Positions 41,201-61,542 of a stretch of 64,000 bases of DNA are shown here, piece after piece (the stretch's first letter is position 1; the number at the start of each line of letters is the position of its first letter). Where the stretch lies: assembly GCA_003344405.1 (NCBI GenBank), contig NOWV01000001.1, positions 868,001 to 932,000 on the forward strand, given 5' to 3'. This DNA comes from Trichoplax sp. H2 (taxonomy: Eukaryota; Placozoa; Uniplacotomia; Trichoplacea). The notes below the pieces were generated by a model. That model did no database searches. It was given only the letters and a program-made list of their open reading frames with translations, and was not told where the DNA came from. The position numbers and the translations under genes are program-made.

Positions 41201-42440
41201 ATACGCGTACATCCAATTTTTGTTCAGGGCAGGGAAGTTTCGTCAGAGAAAGCTGCTCTCAAGCACAGTAATGCAGAAATAGCGAAAAATCTTTCGCGTC
41301 CTTTCAAGAAACCGACTTCTAGTGAGAAAAACGCGAAGGATGTTGTGTTACATGTCGCTAGTTTACAGCCAACAGTCCCAAAGTCTCCTAATGACCGCAA
41401 AGCAGCTGAGAGACTAGAATCGAGAAAGCAAACCAGCTTATTAGAATCATTAAACCAGTGTGATGAAAATAGGATTACAGATACTGTTCCAGATAAGAAC
41501 GTGAGCTAATAGACGTCAACCAATATCTCCTCGGATATATTGTAAATCTAAATTTCAGTTTTGTAGTTACTGTTCATTGATAAACGTTGTACATGTTATT
41601 AATTTTTTAGGATACTGCAACAATCTCCAGCACTATTTTAGACGAGAATCTGTCCAATGTTGACGCCAAAATCAACGCTATGCCAGTCGCGAAAAGAACT
41701 CATAAGGTATATATGACTTTCGATGAATATAAGATACTATCAGGTTTATTAACTCTGCCAATTATCAATTTCTCACTCTTTATTCTGTGTAACTGAGAAG
41801 CGATAGCTGAATGTTTTGTGCATATTTTTCATACTCTTTAGATTATTCTGCACAAAAAAGGTACAAATTCAGGAAATCGAGAGAATACGGCCGCTATGTA
41901 TTTAAAAAAGGTGTAAAAATCGAATCAAGCTGAAAATTTTCTGTTATTACGACTTTCAAATTTATCGATATTTGCTAATATCAGTTAGTGTGCTTGAAAT
42001 TCATTGTAACATCGAAGATTTGTTCTTAGGTAAAAGAATGTTTGAGCGTCGATTCTTTTGCAAGATTAAGACATCTTTTAGCTTCATTTAAGAAGGTTAG
42101 AATTACAATGTCATGAATATATGAACCTTATAAAATTTGTAGCATTATAATTTTTGCCATCTGATTGATAGGATCGCAATATACATGCATTGATTAACGG
42201 CTTATCAACAGTATTTGATGATTCGTCTATGTATGACCTTGCAATAGGTAAGCATACTAGGAAAAGTTAGAGACTAGACATTGTTGGATAATATTTTATT
42301 TATCTAATAACGAATATCAATGGAGTAAATAAACGAAATGTTAATTATGTCGCTTAACAATTACAGAATTTGTCCAGTTTATCCCTGGATACCTGAAGGA
42401 GGAATTTGAGACAAGTTTAAGAAAGAAACTAAATGGTTAG
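35266..42440 (+). CDS. RTEL1: Regulator of telomere elongation helicase RTEL1
   Basis: RTEL1 is a 5'-3' Fe-S DNA helicase (XPD family) that dismantles D-loops, T-loops and G-quadruplexes. Thirty-one exons join in phase from ATG 35266 to TAG 42440 (980 residues): 35266-35367, 35717-35945, 36162-36258, 36896-36977, 37086-37146, 37290-37365, 37602-37686, 37762-37827, 37957-38095 and so on, ending 41228-41500, 41611-41706, 41842-41910, 42030-42095, 42172-42247, 42367-42440. Motifs: [11 protein letters not shown], Walker [10 protein letters not shown] near residue 45, YSSRTHSQL, Fe-S cysteines (about C174, C183, C186, C218; HACRAKV...CHFC, KVCPYY), DEAH near 262, [31 protein letters not shown] near 705. 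One harmonin-N-like domain follows ([14 protein letters not shown]...[13 protein letters not shown]). Human RTEL1 has two such domains plus a RING-type tail; here the protein ends after the first. Confidence 0.96.
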
Positions 42441-43710
42441 GTTTAACCTTTTCAAGCCTGTGCTGTCTTTACCGGTTTGATTCTATAGCTAACAGCATTA
42501 GATTAAGATTTGAATATCAATTCCTTTGATCTATTTTTGCTGATATTTGTATATCGCTAAATCTGACTATGAAATGTTCTACTGCGCAGTATACTTTAGA
42601 TTATATCTACTTTGAAGTACTTTGTTTTTACCTGTAACGTTAGAGTACTAAACAAACTCTTGTAAGAAATATTGTACTCAAGTTTTAATGGACTGTATGG
42701 TTGCTCTGAAGATCAATTCTGTTCATAGGCTAAATGCAACTCCTATATAAAATATTGATATCATAGAAAATTACTGTTTTATACATGTATAATCTGAAAT
42801 TATCATACTTTGTAAGTTGTGACAAGGAAATTTCCGTAACTGAGTCTCAGTTATACTACCCCATGTATATAAATTTTGACGCAATATTAACCAAGCACAA
42901 AGTACGCATTTATTTCGTTACATTACGCTTGCGATATTACTGTACAGCTCAACGCCGGCAATTGTATGCGTTCATGATGTTTGCAAAGTATAATGTAAAA
43001 TTTAATTAGAATGGTATCTTTATTATTTTAAAATTTAACTGATATTTGTAATTCGATAAAAACTTTTTGATACCATACTGTGCATATAATTTATCATGTC
43101 TACATCCTGACTAAGTCAATCATAATACAAAATGTTTGTAATATGAATGTGTGACTACTTATTGCAAGATAAGCTATATATATATATATATATTGGACGT
43201 TTCATAACTTTATAATTTGCAGTTTTAATTATTTAATTAACCATTGAAATGAGTACCCCCGTATACCAGTATCGCATCTAAACAGAGTGAACATGATAGC
43301 TTTAATTCACTGCCGTCTATATGCTCTCAGACTTAAACTCTCGTACAAAATTTTACTGGAACAGTATTCTACAACGGAATCAAAAATTTAGTAAGAATAT
43401 AAAAATTTTAAATCATTTTTCTTCATCATTGAGAATTCGTCACATACTGCTACTGCAGTATAGTGATAGTTTGATAGTGCATTAGTTCTTATACAGCTAT
43501 GTACTTATAAAACAAAAGCGTAGCTACTTGTGGATTCATAATTGGCTACAAAAGATGGTATAAATAAACTGGGAGTAAAAAAAGTTGTACTGTACAAAAA
43601 TATCTAAAATGACTATTATGTATTTACACTCTGAAGCTTAACTATACAGTATGCTACCTTATCACAATTTGATAAAAAGTCATCACTCTATTACGGTAAC
43701 ATCGCCGGTA
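42441..43710. other. Convergent intergenic gap RTEL1/FAM135
   Basis: AT-rich 3' flanks. Contains a 74-codon chance ORF (42785-43009), a short (TA)n run at about 43174-43193, and one isolated tgtactgtaca (43588). No gene or palindrome cluster seen. Confidence 0.5.
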
Positions 43711-52834
<9,124 letters not shown>

Positions 52835-55690
52835 AGATATAGGAAATAATATAGCAGTGTATTATTAAACGATGGAGAATAAGATATTAATAAATTTATA
52901 TCAGTGATAGATACAAAAGAGGAACAAATAAGATATGCCAGTTCTAAATAACGATACTACAACAATCATCGTAATATAATTAATTATCCTTAAAGATGAT
53001 CAATTTAAATACGAGCGGCATCTCCTTGTATTCAAATGATATCAGTTTTGATCTGTTCGACGGTATATGCAGTGCGATATACTGTAGTATTGTTATAATA
53101 CCGTATGTAGAAAAGTTCAATGGATATTTGAGACTACTGTATATAAATAAATAAAGTAAAATACCAATGAAAATACGTCTCGTAGTTGGGTATTAACGCT
53201 ATTAATGAGCCTATAAAAAGTACTCTTAATATTTAACGATGGATATTATACAATTTTACTAGAAAAAAAACTTCATCAGGTAAATCTTACAAGTTTAATG
53301 ATTGCGTAATCGGGTTCCCTTCCATTTTATTCATTCTTTCACATCAGTAGAATTTAAAATGTAATTCCTAGTGCTGTAATACCATCATTCTCTGCTGAAC
53401 ATACTGTATAGTATAGCTTGCTTTCCAAAGAAGTAATTGAAATAAGCACATACCACTGTCAAGATTGTACGCGCACAGTAGAAATCCTAGTTAGTAATCG
53501 TATACACTAAATGAGCTCTACTGCTGTATAGGGAAAGAGTAGCTATGGTAATGTATTTCTCCCATCTCCAATGATCATACTGAACAATAATATTCGAAAA
53601 TTTACACATCTGTACACCAAAATAGGCAGTGATGGTGTTAAGGGATACAAATTGAACTTTGTTGACACTTTAAAACTACATTAAGTTAACATTGGATACA
53701 CAATCGTGGCAAAACGATTTTCAGAGCTTGAATTAAAAATATCACCTAGTAAAGTTGTGGTGTACAGTATACCGTATTTGAATCAAAGGCGTGCATTTAC
53801 AGTATACTATGCGTGTACTGTATAGGTCTTTAGCAAGGGTTGATGAAGAAGGATGTGTTTTCATTTTTATTTTGTATGATCTGTATGTTACTGCACATCG
53901 ATATTTATATGCTACTGTGGTTACAGCTGACATCAGACATATATGTACAACCACCCGTGTAGTATAATAATAATAATAATTAATAGATATGACGAGTAAA
54001 TTTAATTTCCGTCGTATCAAAATATACCCTAATTACAGTGCTGTATTGTCGACAAACTTTTGAAAGATTCTGATGAAATAAACTCCTTTACATTATGCTA
54101 TTGATGAACTTTTATGGATAGAGCAGACTTTATATCTTGGGAGATCATTTGATATTAAATATGTCAAGAACATTGGAAATCGCTAACATCGAGGATAGAG
54201 AGTAAAAACTCGTCTACAGAGCAGTATTGTATGTATCATCTTTGTCCTTGATAAGACTATATAAATTCGATGGCATGTTTTAGTGTTTCATGAATGCCGT
54301 AATGAGAATACTTTACGTCGAAATGAAAGACAATTTAAGTCATGAAAAGAAATTTACAATGCAATAAATAAATCCCAAATAGAGCCGAAGATAGCCATCA
54401 ATACAGAGGTTTAGAGAAAGGGAATATGAAAGACTTGATTCAGAAAAATAAGGGGAAAAAATGTATTTCCCAAGACGATCATCTAAGATCGATCATTACA
54501 ATATACGCGTACAGCAATAGACTGAGTTTAAAAGAAATGGAATTAATGTAGAATCCGACAGAAGAGAAGAGAGTAGTGTAAAGCTGAGCATTTAATGGTT
54601 ATCTGTGCTAGAGTATGTTGTCTATAATGAATTGATATTTGTTACTGACTACAATTACACTTTAAAATTTGAGCCATGTTCATCAATAGTTGTGAGTTAT
54701 ACTATCATGTGGAAGAAATATGAAGGTATGCCATCATTAGAGTCATCAGGGCTGCATTCCACTACTGTGTTCTAAAAGAGTTTGTATCAATCGCCTTGGA
54801 TAAACTATGATCCGACTTGAAACGTTATAATAACAATCATTATGGTTAGGTTATTATGTCTTTCTGGACGTGTATGGTGTCTTGATGTAGCAATCAGTTT
54901 CTTCTTCTTCAAATCAATTTATGTAGGGCATACGTTCTACTTGTACAATAATATCAGTCAATACATGTATGTTGAGCTAGCTCTTTTAGCCGTGTTTACC
55001 AATCCAACATTTAAAGTCGAGATTGTAGTCTTAATGCCTACTGAATCAGTTGTCCTTTAGCTAATGTAAGAAATAAGACTTGAAAAAATGCAAAGCAAGC
55101 AAATTTGTAGTTACAATATCATGGAATACTACATCATACAAGAAAAACCCAAAAACAAACCACTCAATTTCATTGATCTGTACAAGATCTATTGATTAAT
55201 TAATAGAGGATAAAAATGTGTACTCCTCAACATACTACCATTGATTCTGTTTATCAACTCGATAGTAAACAATCTAGTGTATATTTCAAGCTTTTCGGTT
55301 AGTTTAGTTTACTGCAAATAAGAATAACACACATCCCTACTAAAATAATGACAATTAGACAAGTATCTGCACATTGCATATCCCTCATCAAAAGGTAAAG
55401 TAAGTCATTCTCTTTTCGTCCATGATTTTCTTACCCTTTATTGAAGAGATCGATGTTATGAAAGGCAGCTAATTGGACGTAAAATTGGAACCTTGCTTGC
55501 AACATTGTATAACAGCTTGATACGTGTATTAATAGCTTGAACTTCTATACCATAGAAACATAGTACTACGCTGAAAAAATAAAAAAAAAAGGAAATCTGT
55601 CTGAAACTCCAAGTTTAAATCAATATTTTCTCTTCTCTTTGCATTGCCAGGAGTAATTCAAATCGACAGTAGGTTGGTCTTCCAATTTGC
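52835..55690. other. Gene-poor region upstream of FAM135
   Basis: Mostly AT-rich with many stops. Two ORFs (53742-54020, minus; 54842-55060, plus) show no family resemblance and no convincing start or splice context. A first, non-coding or short coding exon of FAM135 could lie here, but none could be identified. Confidence 0.4.
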
Positions 55691-55694
55691 CCTA

Positions 55695-55880
55695 CCTACA
55701 GTACGGTACTGTACAGTACGCGTTTTCGTCTGGATACATCATTGACACACGTATTATACCATACTGTACCGTAGTGACCTGTCTACAGTACTGTACATAC
55801 AGTAGTCAACCGTCAACGCCCTAGTGTACGTTGTACTGTACTGTAACAGGATATACTGTACACTGTACACCGTAGTTTCT
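55695..55880. repeat. Palindromic TACTG/CAGTA cluster
   Basis: Blocks such as acagtacggtactgtacagtac (in overlapping parts), catactgtaccgta, tctacagtactgtacatacag and atactgtacactgtaca. It abuts the 72-bp minisatellite after about 60 bases. Confidence 0.85.
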
Positions 55881-55936
55881 GCGGACAGCATCCTAGCCGG
55901 CAACTCTGTACGCATGCCGCTAATTGCTAGGTAACA

Positions 55937-56944
55937 GAAACAAGCTTCTGCACTTGAAAACCACTCAAAAATAAGTTAGGGTGCTACTACTGTCTTCTTT
56001 CAAGTTCAGAAACAAGCTTCTGCACTTGAAAACCACTCGAAAATAAGTTAGTGTGCTACTACTGTCTTCTTCGAAGGTCAGAAACAAGCTTCCGCACTTG
56101 AAAACCACTCAAAAATAAGTTAGTGTGCTACTACTATCTTCTTTCAAGTTCGGAAACAAGCTACCGCACTTGAAAACCACTCAAAAATAAGTTGGTGTGC
56201 TACTACTGTCTTCTTTCAAGTTCAGAAACAAGCTTCTGCACTTGAAAACCACTCAGAAATAAGTTAGTGTGCTACTACTGTCTTCTTCGAAGGTCAGAAA
56301 CAAGCTTCTGCACTTGAAAACCACTCAAAAATAAATTAGTGTGCTACTACTGTCTTCTTTCAAGTTCGGAAACAAGCTTCTGCACTTGAAAACCACTAAA
56401 AACCACTCAAAAATAAGTTAGTGTGCTACTACTGTCTTCTTCGAATGTCAGAAACAAGCTTCTGCACTTGAAACCACTCAAAAATAAATTAGTGTGCTAC
56501 TACTGTCTTCTTTCAAGTTCGGAAACAAGCTTCCGCACTTGAAAACCACTAAAAACCACTCAAAAATAAGTTAGTGTGCTACTACTATCTTCTTTCAAGT
56601 TCGGAAACAAGTTTCTGCACTTGAAAACCACTCAAAAATAAGTTAGTGTGCTACTACTGTCTTCTTTTTAAGTTCAGAAGCAAGCTTCTGCACTTGAAAA
56701 CCACTCGAAAATAAGTTAGTGTGCTACTACTACTGTCTTCTTCGAAGGTCAGAAACAAGCTTCCGCACTTGAAAACCACTCAAGAATAAGTTAGTGTGCT
56801 ACTACTGTCTTCTTTTTAAGTTCAGAAGCAAGCTTCTGCACTTGAAAACCACTCAAAAATAAGTTAGTGTGCTACTACTGTCTTCTTTCAAGTTCGGAAA
56901 TAAGCTTCTGCACTTGAAAACCACTCAAAAATATGTTAGTGTGC
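55937..56944. repeat. 72-bp tandem minisatellite, about 14 copies, hairpin units
   Basis: The unit starts gaaacaagcttctgcacttg and continues with aaaaccactcaaaaataagt, tagtgtgctactactgtctt and ctttcaagttca. The first two copies start at 55937 and 56009, exactly 72 bp apart. Copies differ by point changes, by tttcaagttc versus tcgaaggtc before the gaaac core, and by an inserted ccactaaaaa in two copies. The junction tttcaagttcagaa(g/a)caagcttctgcacttgaaa is an inverted repeat: 15 of 16 arm positions pair in the best form, around an aa loop. Every frame is interrupted by stops; no protein is implied. Confidence 0.92.
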
Positions 56945-57600
56945 GCGCATAGAGCTTCAAAACGCCATTGCGTTCGATGTAAAATTAGCCCATCATCCGC
57001 AATTTATACATTGCAATCAATTATTCTGATCCAAATTCTTATTCACCCAGCACATTATGATTAATTACAACTGCTATTACTTTTCTCCATATGACTTCGA
57101 TCCAACACCGATTGTACACCAGTAAGAGATGCGTATAATCGTATAAAAACATTAAATAAGTGAAAAAGATCTGGTACCAGACATGCAAATTTCAGTTATC
57201 AAACTTTCCACTCTTTGGTACACTATACGCGTAGACAGTAGTGATACAATAATTTAATTTCGCAATCGATTGAAAATAATTAAAACAAAATAATAATAAT
57301 AATAACACTATGATAACTATAATAGATATAAAATTGAAAAGATTTAACGGTAAACAGATAAATTTACTCACTTACCACTACTGCCAACGTACAGTACAAT
57401 ACTATACTATATTGAACTGCCAGAACAAGATTCTCTACAAAAAAATTGATTGCTTGTTAAAAAACATCAATAGAGTCGCTTTAGCAAACCGATGCGAAAA
57501 GTAATAGAAGGCAAGGACTATCGAAATTAGTACAAAAGTGAGGATCTACTACCAGTCCGGCCAGAACTAAAATTTAGCTTCACTTTCATCAGTTCCATTG
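56945..57600. other. Intergenic
   Basis: AT-rich flank after the minisatellite. A 64-codon ORF at 57310-57504 has a chance-like composition. Nothing else seen. Confidence 0.4.
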
Positions 57601-57658
57601 TACCAGCATATTATATCAAATTGCATGGAGATAACTGTAACTTATTAAGTGGGTATGG

Positions 57659-57901
57659 ATGTCAAAATCGAAAAACCGTACCAAGCGAAAAGAAAAGAGC
57701 GATTGTTTTGCAATACTGGATTTGCAGTCGCAATACGTTGGGAGCTTAAGCCTTATAGATACATTACTGTATGGTTTACAATTCATAATTAAACAAGAAT
57801 ACATTCAACTATGTAAACAAGAACTCTCTACCTTGTTTAACGTAACTCGGATCGTACTTTTTACCAGTGAATTTCTACTGAAGCTTGTTTCGTATGCCTG
57901 A
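57659..57901 (+). CDS. Hypothetical 80-residue ORF, weak
   Basis: ATG-started ORF with a basic N-terminus (MSKSKNRTKRKEKS) followed by a hydrophobic body (LIDTLLYGLQFIIKQ, NVTRIVLFTSEFLLKL). Two other frames are also open across 57660-57800, which weakens the case. The minus-strand segment just to the right (57870-58080) looks at least as coding-like. No family recognised. Confidence 0.2.
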   Translation: MSKSKNRTKRKEKSDCFAILDLQSQYVGSLSLIDTLLYGLQFIIKQEYIQLCKQELSTLFNVTRIVLFTSEFLLKLVSYA

Positions 57902-58080
57902 TAAAAAGTCACGGGCAGCGTCTGCCTTAGCTTGTTTCCAATTCTTTCCACCAGTCCATAAATAAAATGATGTTACTAAAGTGATTAACCTTATTAAAGT
58001 TGTGACTGACACATAACAATTTAAAAGTATCGACAACAATAGAAGCCCAATGAATATAAGAATTTTTATTTCATTTTGAT
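57870..58080 (-). CDS. Exon-like segment of a small membrane protein
   Basis: Minus-strand frame open from a stop near 58083 down to TAG near 57872. It reads ILIFIGLLLLSILLNCYV, then LIRLITLVTSFYLW, then WTGGKNWKQAKADAARDFL and SGIRNKLQ. That is one or two membrane-spanning segments followed by a charged amphipathic tail, with codon use unlike the surrounding noise. Possible acceptors (gtgtcag near 58010; cactttag near 57990) suggest a terminal exon of a gene whose other exons lie to the right. I do not recognise the family. Confidence 0.33.
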
Positions 58081-58084
58081 ATCA

Positions 58085-60060
58085 TGGCAGAAAAATAACG
58101 CATTGTACTTTACCCTCATTCAAATATACGAGAATTATAGGCCGTTGTAAGGAAGATTGAGTAGGAAAGGAAGAAAAAATTGTCATGTTAACAAAGGTTT
58201 ATTGGTCAATGTTGGATTTGATTAATATAGATTAAATTTATGGGTTAATTAATTGAAATTCTCAGAATCGGATATTGATATGTTTACACTGCACAGCAGA
58301 ATAATAGCAATGGCGTATATTTTTCATGATTGTTTTTTAAACCAAACGGCTTAGTAATCTTCTACTACCAAAATGATCTTTTCTAGAGCAATAATTTTAC
58401 ATATACAACGTATATCAGACACGCCGCGAGCATATACTGTTATGATACAAATATTTATAGCGTTCTAGCAGATACGAGCATGTTTCCATACCGTGTAAAT
58501 ATGAAAGCTCTACAATACTTTGCATTTGATTAATAAACAAATAGGAAATCTTATGTTACAAATTACATTGATATTGCATAATTTTTGAAAAGCCAAGAAG
58601 GTGGTTCACTTCTATTCATTATTAAAGTTTAGTGATTTCGATAAAATAAATTTTTTATTGCACCGTTATTCTTCAAATTTTAATTACAAAATGGTTATAT
58701 TTACGAATTCCATACAATAATAAGACGAGGACGAATAATCCCCTAAAAGACATTAGTGACTATTATTATTTTGTAAAAGTTCTACTGAGTAAACTAAGTT
58801 ATTGCTAATATCATATGCGTGGGTGTTATTTTCTTGAAAAAACTGAAGCAATTAATTTCCTACTCACAGTCAATAAAAATACAAAAAACTACGTAATACT
58901 CAAAGCCATCGGTCTATCAAGAATGTATTCCAATTGTCAAGGATAAACGTGATTTCTATCATTGGAACACGACAGCCCCTTAATATTATGGTAGCAACGA
59001 ACAAGAAAGTGAATTGAACAATAAGATGTCTGCATTTTTAGCCCTTCCAATTGATCTGCTATTTATAGCGGCGAACGTAATTGTGATTTTAATTACAAAA
59101 TAATCACTAGTTAACTGTATAGAGATTGATAATAATTGAGGATGAATTTTTTTATCCACAATAGGCGCATGGATAGGTTAAAGCAATAATTGCAATTATA
59201 GCTATCGTCCTTAATACGTACACATGTATAATATTGTCAGCCGTACAGTATCAGACAAGTAGAGTAAGAATCAGATATTTAGCTACTGAATGACTCTGAT
59301 ATGGGTTATATGGGATATCTTCCTTTTAAAAGTAAAATTTTGCAGTAATATGCGTATCTGCAGTACAACTGTACAATGAGTGTACGTATATGTAATGCAC
59401 AATGTACTCGTAGAGGTGTCCATTTTACAGTACTGTGCACTAGATGGTTGATTCTCGAGACTATATTTTGCTAAAGAATTCGATACTTGCTGTACTTTTG
59501 CAGGTTGTAACGGAAAATTATGATATTGTGCTCGTACTTATTAGTGATACTATAAAGTAGAGTATTGTGAAATGACAAAATAGACAGCATAAATCGCACA
59601 CGAAGCTAAAATCGACAATATCAAATCTTGGAGGATATCATCGACATCATCACCTATCCATCGACCAAACTCACCTGTCCATTGACAAATTACTAGAAAG
59701 AGACCAAATGATCCTTGATGTAATATTAATGGTTCTCAATAAAACACAACGTCCTCGATGCACTGTCGAACTGATACTTTATTGCTCGAGCCACATGCAT
59801 GCAGACACCGATATCTAGACTGACGTTCTACATACGAACACAGATGTAAATTGAACATTAAGAGTAAGATATCAGTCAGAACTATAGGCAGTTTTAAACC
59901 TGTTATTACCTTACCAAAGATAAACTATGATAATATTACAGTAACATTACGTTGGTCTCGCAATAAGCCAATCAGATCGTGTATAGGTACATCTACACTA
60001 GGTATATTGTACAATAGGCCCCCGCCAATTTATAAAAAGTTTTAAGAATACTTAGCTGAA
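58085..60060. other. Gene-poor AT-rich stretch
   Basis: No exon could be supported. A 64-codon ORF (59851-60045, plus) is unconvincing. Isolated palindromic fragments (ttacagtactgtgcac) occur near 59425. Missing exons of the segment at 57.9-58.1 kb could be here. Confidence 0.35.
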
Positions 60061-60474
60061 ACTATCGTACTAACGCATCAGAATTATTAGAAGCACCTCC
60101 ATGTAAAATTATGATCACATTCTGGTGATTCTCTCTGCAAATGAAATGGTATGAAACCGTATGAAATCCTATTGCACAAAGCAACCTAGCATCTAATTTG
60201 GACTATCGTACTAACGCATCAGAATTTTTATTAGCATCTCCATGATCACATTCTGGTGATTCTCTCTGCAAATGAAATCGTATGAAACCGTATGAAATCC
60301 TATTGCACAAAGCAACCTAGCATCTAATTTGGACTATCGTACTAACGCATCAGAATTTTTATTAGCACCTCCATGTAAAATTATGATTACATTCTGGTGA
60401 TTCTCTCTGCAAATGAAATGGTATGAAACCGTATGAAATCCTATTACGCAAAAGCAATCTAGCATTTAATTTGG
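60061..60474. repeat. Three tandem copies of a 131-142 bp unit
   Basis: Units at 60061-60201, 60202-60332 and 60333-60474 begin with actatcgtactaacgcatca and end agcaacctagcatctaattt (ctagcatttaattt in the last). The middle copy has a deletion after catctccatg. Each contains cattctggtgattctctctg and two atgaaa(tc/cc)gtatgaaa blocks. Confidence 0.92.
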
Positions 60475-60540
60475 ATACATCGGTCGCGGACATCGCGGAC
60501 ATAGCGGACAGCGTACCGTCGCAGCGTCGATCTTTTTCTA
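60475..60540. other. Short CpG-rich segment
   Basis: Contains gcggacatcgcggacatagcggacagcg, three copies of an 8-9 bp gcggaca(t) motif, and several further CG dinucleotides, in sharp contrast to the AT-rich flanks. It may be a promoter fragment or part of a repeat; a plus-strand ORF crosses it but is otherwise made of repeats. Confidence 0.4.
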
Positions 60541-60716
60541 CTGAGTGTACAGTACATACAGTACAGTACAGTGTACTGTACACTCAGTGTACTGTACTGT
60601 ACAGTACAGTAGGGAAAACTGGCTACGGTAAAAAGAAAAGAAAAAGCTCCTTGCCTCTGTACAGTACCGTACAGTGTACAGTGTACAGTGTACAGTACAC
60701 TGAGTACAGTACAACC
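60540..60716. repeat. Palindromic TACTG/CAGTA cluster
   Basis: Dense alternation of gtacagtac and ctgtactgtac, including tgtactgtacactcagtgta and tgtactgtactgtacagtac, interrupted by a non-repeat insert at about 60612-60658 (gggaaaactggctacgg...). ORFs on both strands here are repeat translations. Confidence 0.85.
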
Positions 60717-60719
60717 CAC

Positions 60720-61542
60720 GCGAAATCAACATACCAAGACTAAAAATAAATACTAACCGTTATCGACGCTGTTACACCCAGGTGACAGTCAGTGTGGCAT
60801 ACTGTATCTAGTTACAGCACTTGCACAACTGCATAGTCAAACAACAAGTCGTTTCCTCGTTCATTGAAGCCGAGCAAATTAACCCAACTACAACCTCTGG
60901 CGGTATATTAGTTGTTTGCGAGAGAAAAAAACACTTGTATCTTCTTCAATTATAGATTCAAGAACGATATATTGTACAAGTCTTTAAGATTGAATGGTTG
61001 TAAATCCTAGTATTCGATAGAGGTAGAAGTAATTTTCATTTTTTGAAAGAAAAAATGAAAAAAATTTTACAACATTGAATGGTTATGGTACACTTTTACT
61101 TTCTCATTTCATATTGGTCAACTTATGCTATCATTTTGTTAGTACGTGTTGTGTATAGGTTCTGAACTCTCTAACATAGAAGTACATGTCAAGTCTTTCA
61201 TCAATTTAGCCATAATAAATTAACATTTACTTTATGAAGATATACAATTCGATACTACCTAGTGTTGTATCACTGTATTTTCCCAACACACAACTACAGT
61301 ACTGTAATTTGTTGAAATCATGACAGTACTTGTACAGTCTACAGTACAGTATTGTAGTAGTATTAATGAGGTGGATTGCACTTGATCTGGATAGTTTTTT
61401 AATATTGACGGTGTTTCAGCTTGGATGTGAGCCTTCTAATGTCTAACTGTCTCAATTTTATTCATAGATTCTATGATGACGAAAATATGACCATGTACCG
61501 TAGTAGATACTGTATGCCAACATAAATAAGCTGTCATCAATT
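60720..61542. other. Promoter side of the 61.5-kb gene
   Basis: AT-rich with no exon seen. Short palindromic pieces (acagtactgtaa; tgtacagtctacagtacagt) lie at about 61295-61352, roughly 190 bases before the start codon. Confidence 0.4.

Noticed and set aside
42785-43009. 74-codon plus-strand ORF
   Set aside because: Composition of AT-rich noise, no splice context, located in a 3' gap.
54842-55060. 72-codon hydrophobic ORF
   Set aside because: Chance-like AT-rich hydrophobic translation without family resemblance or neighbouring exons.
55937-56944. CRISPR-like array
   Set aside because: Units are contiguous 72-bp tandem copies without unique spacers, in a eukaryotic genome; it is a minisatellite.
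60362-60743. ORFs of 64-106 codons around 60.4-60.7 kb
   Set aside because: Composed of the 140-bp unit, the CpG block and the palindrome cluster, with no independent coding signal.
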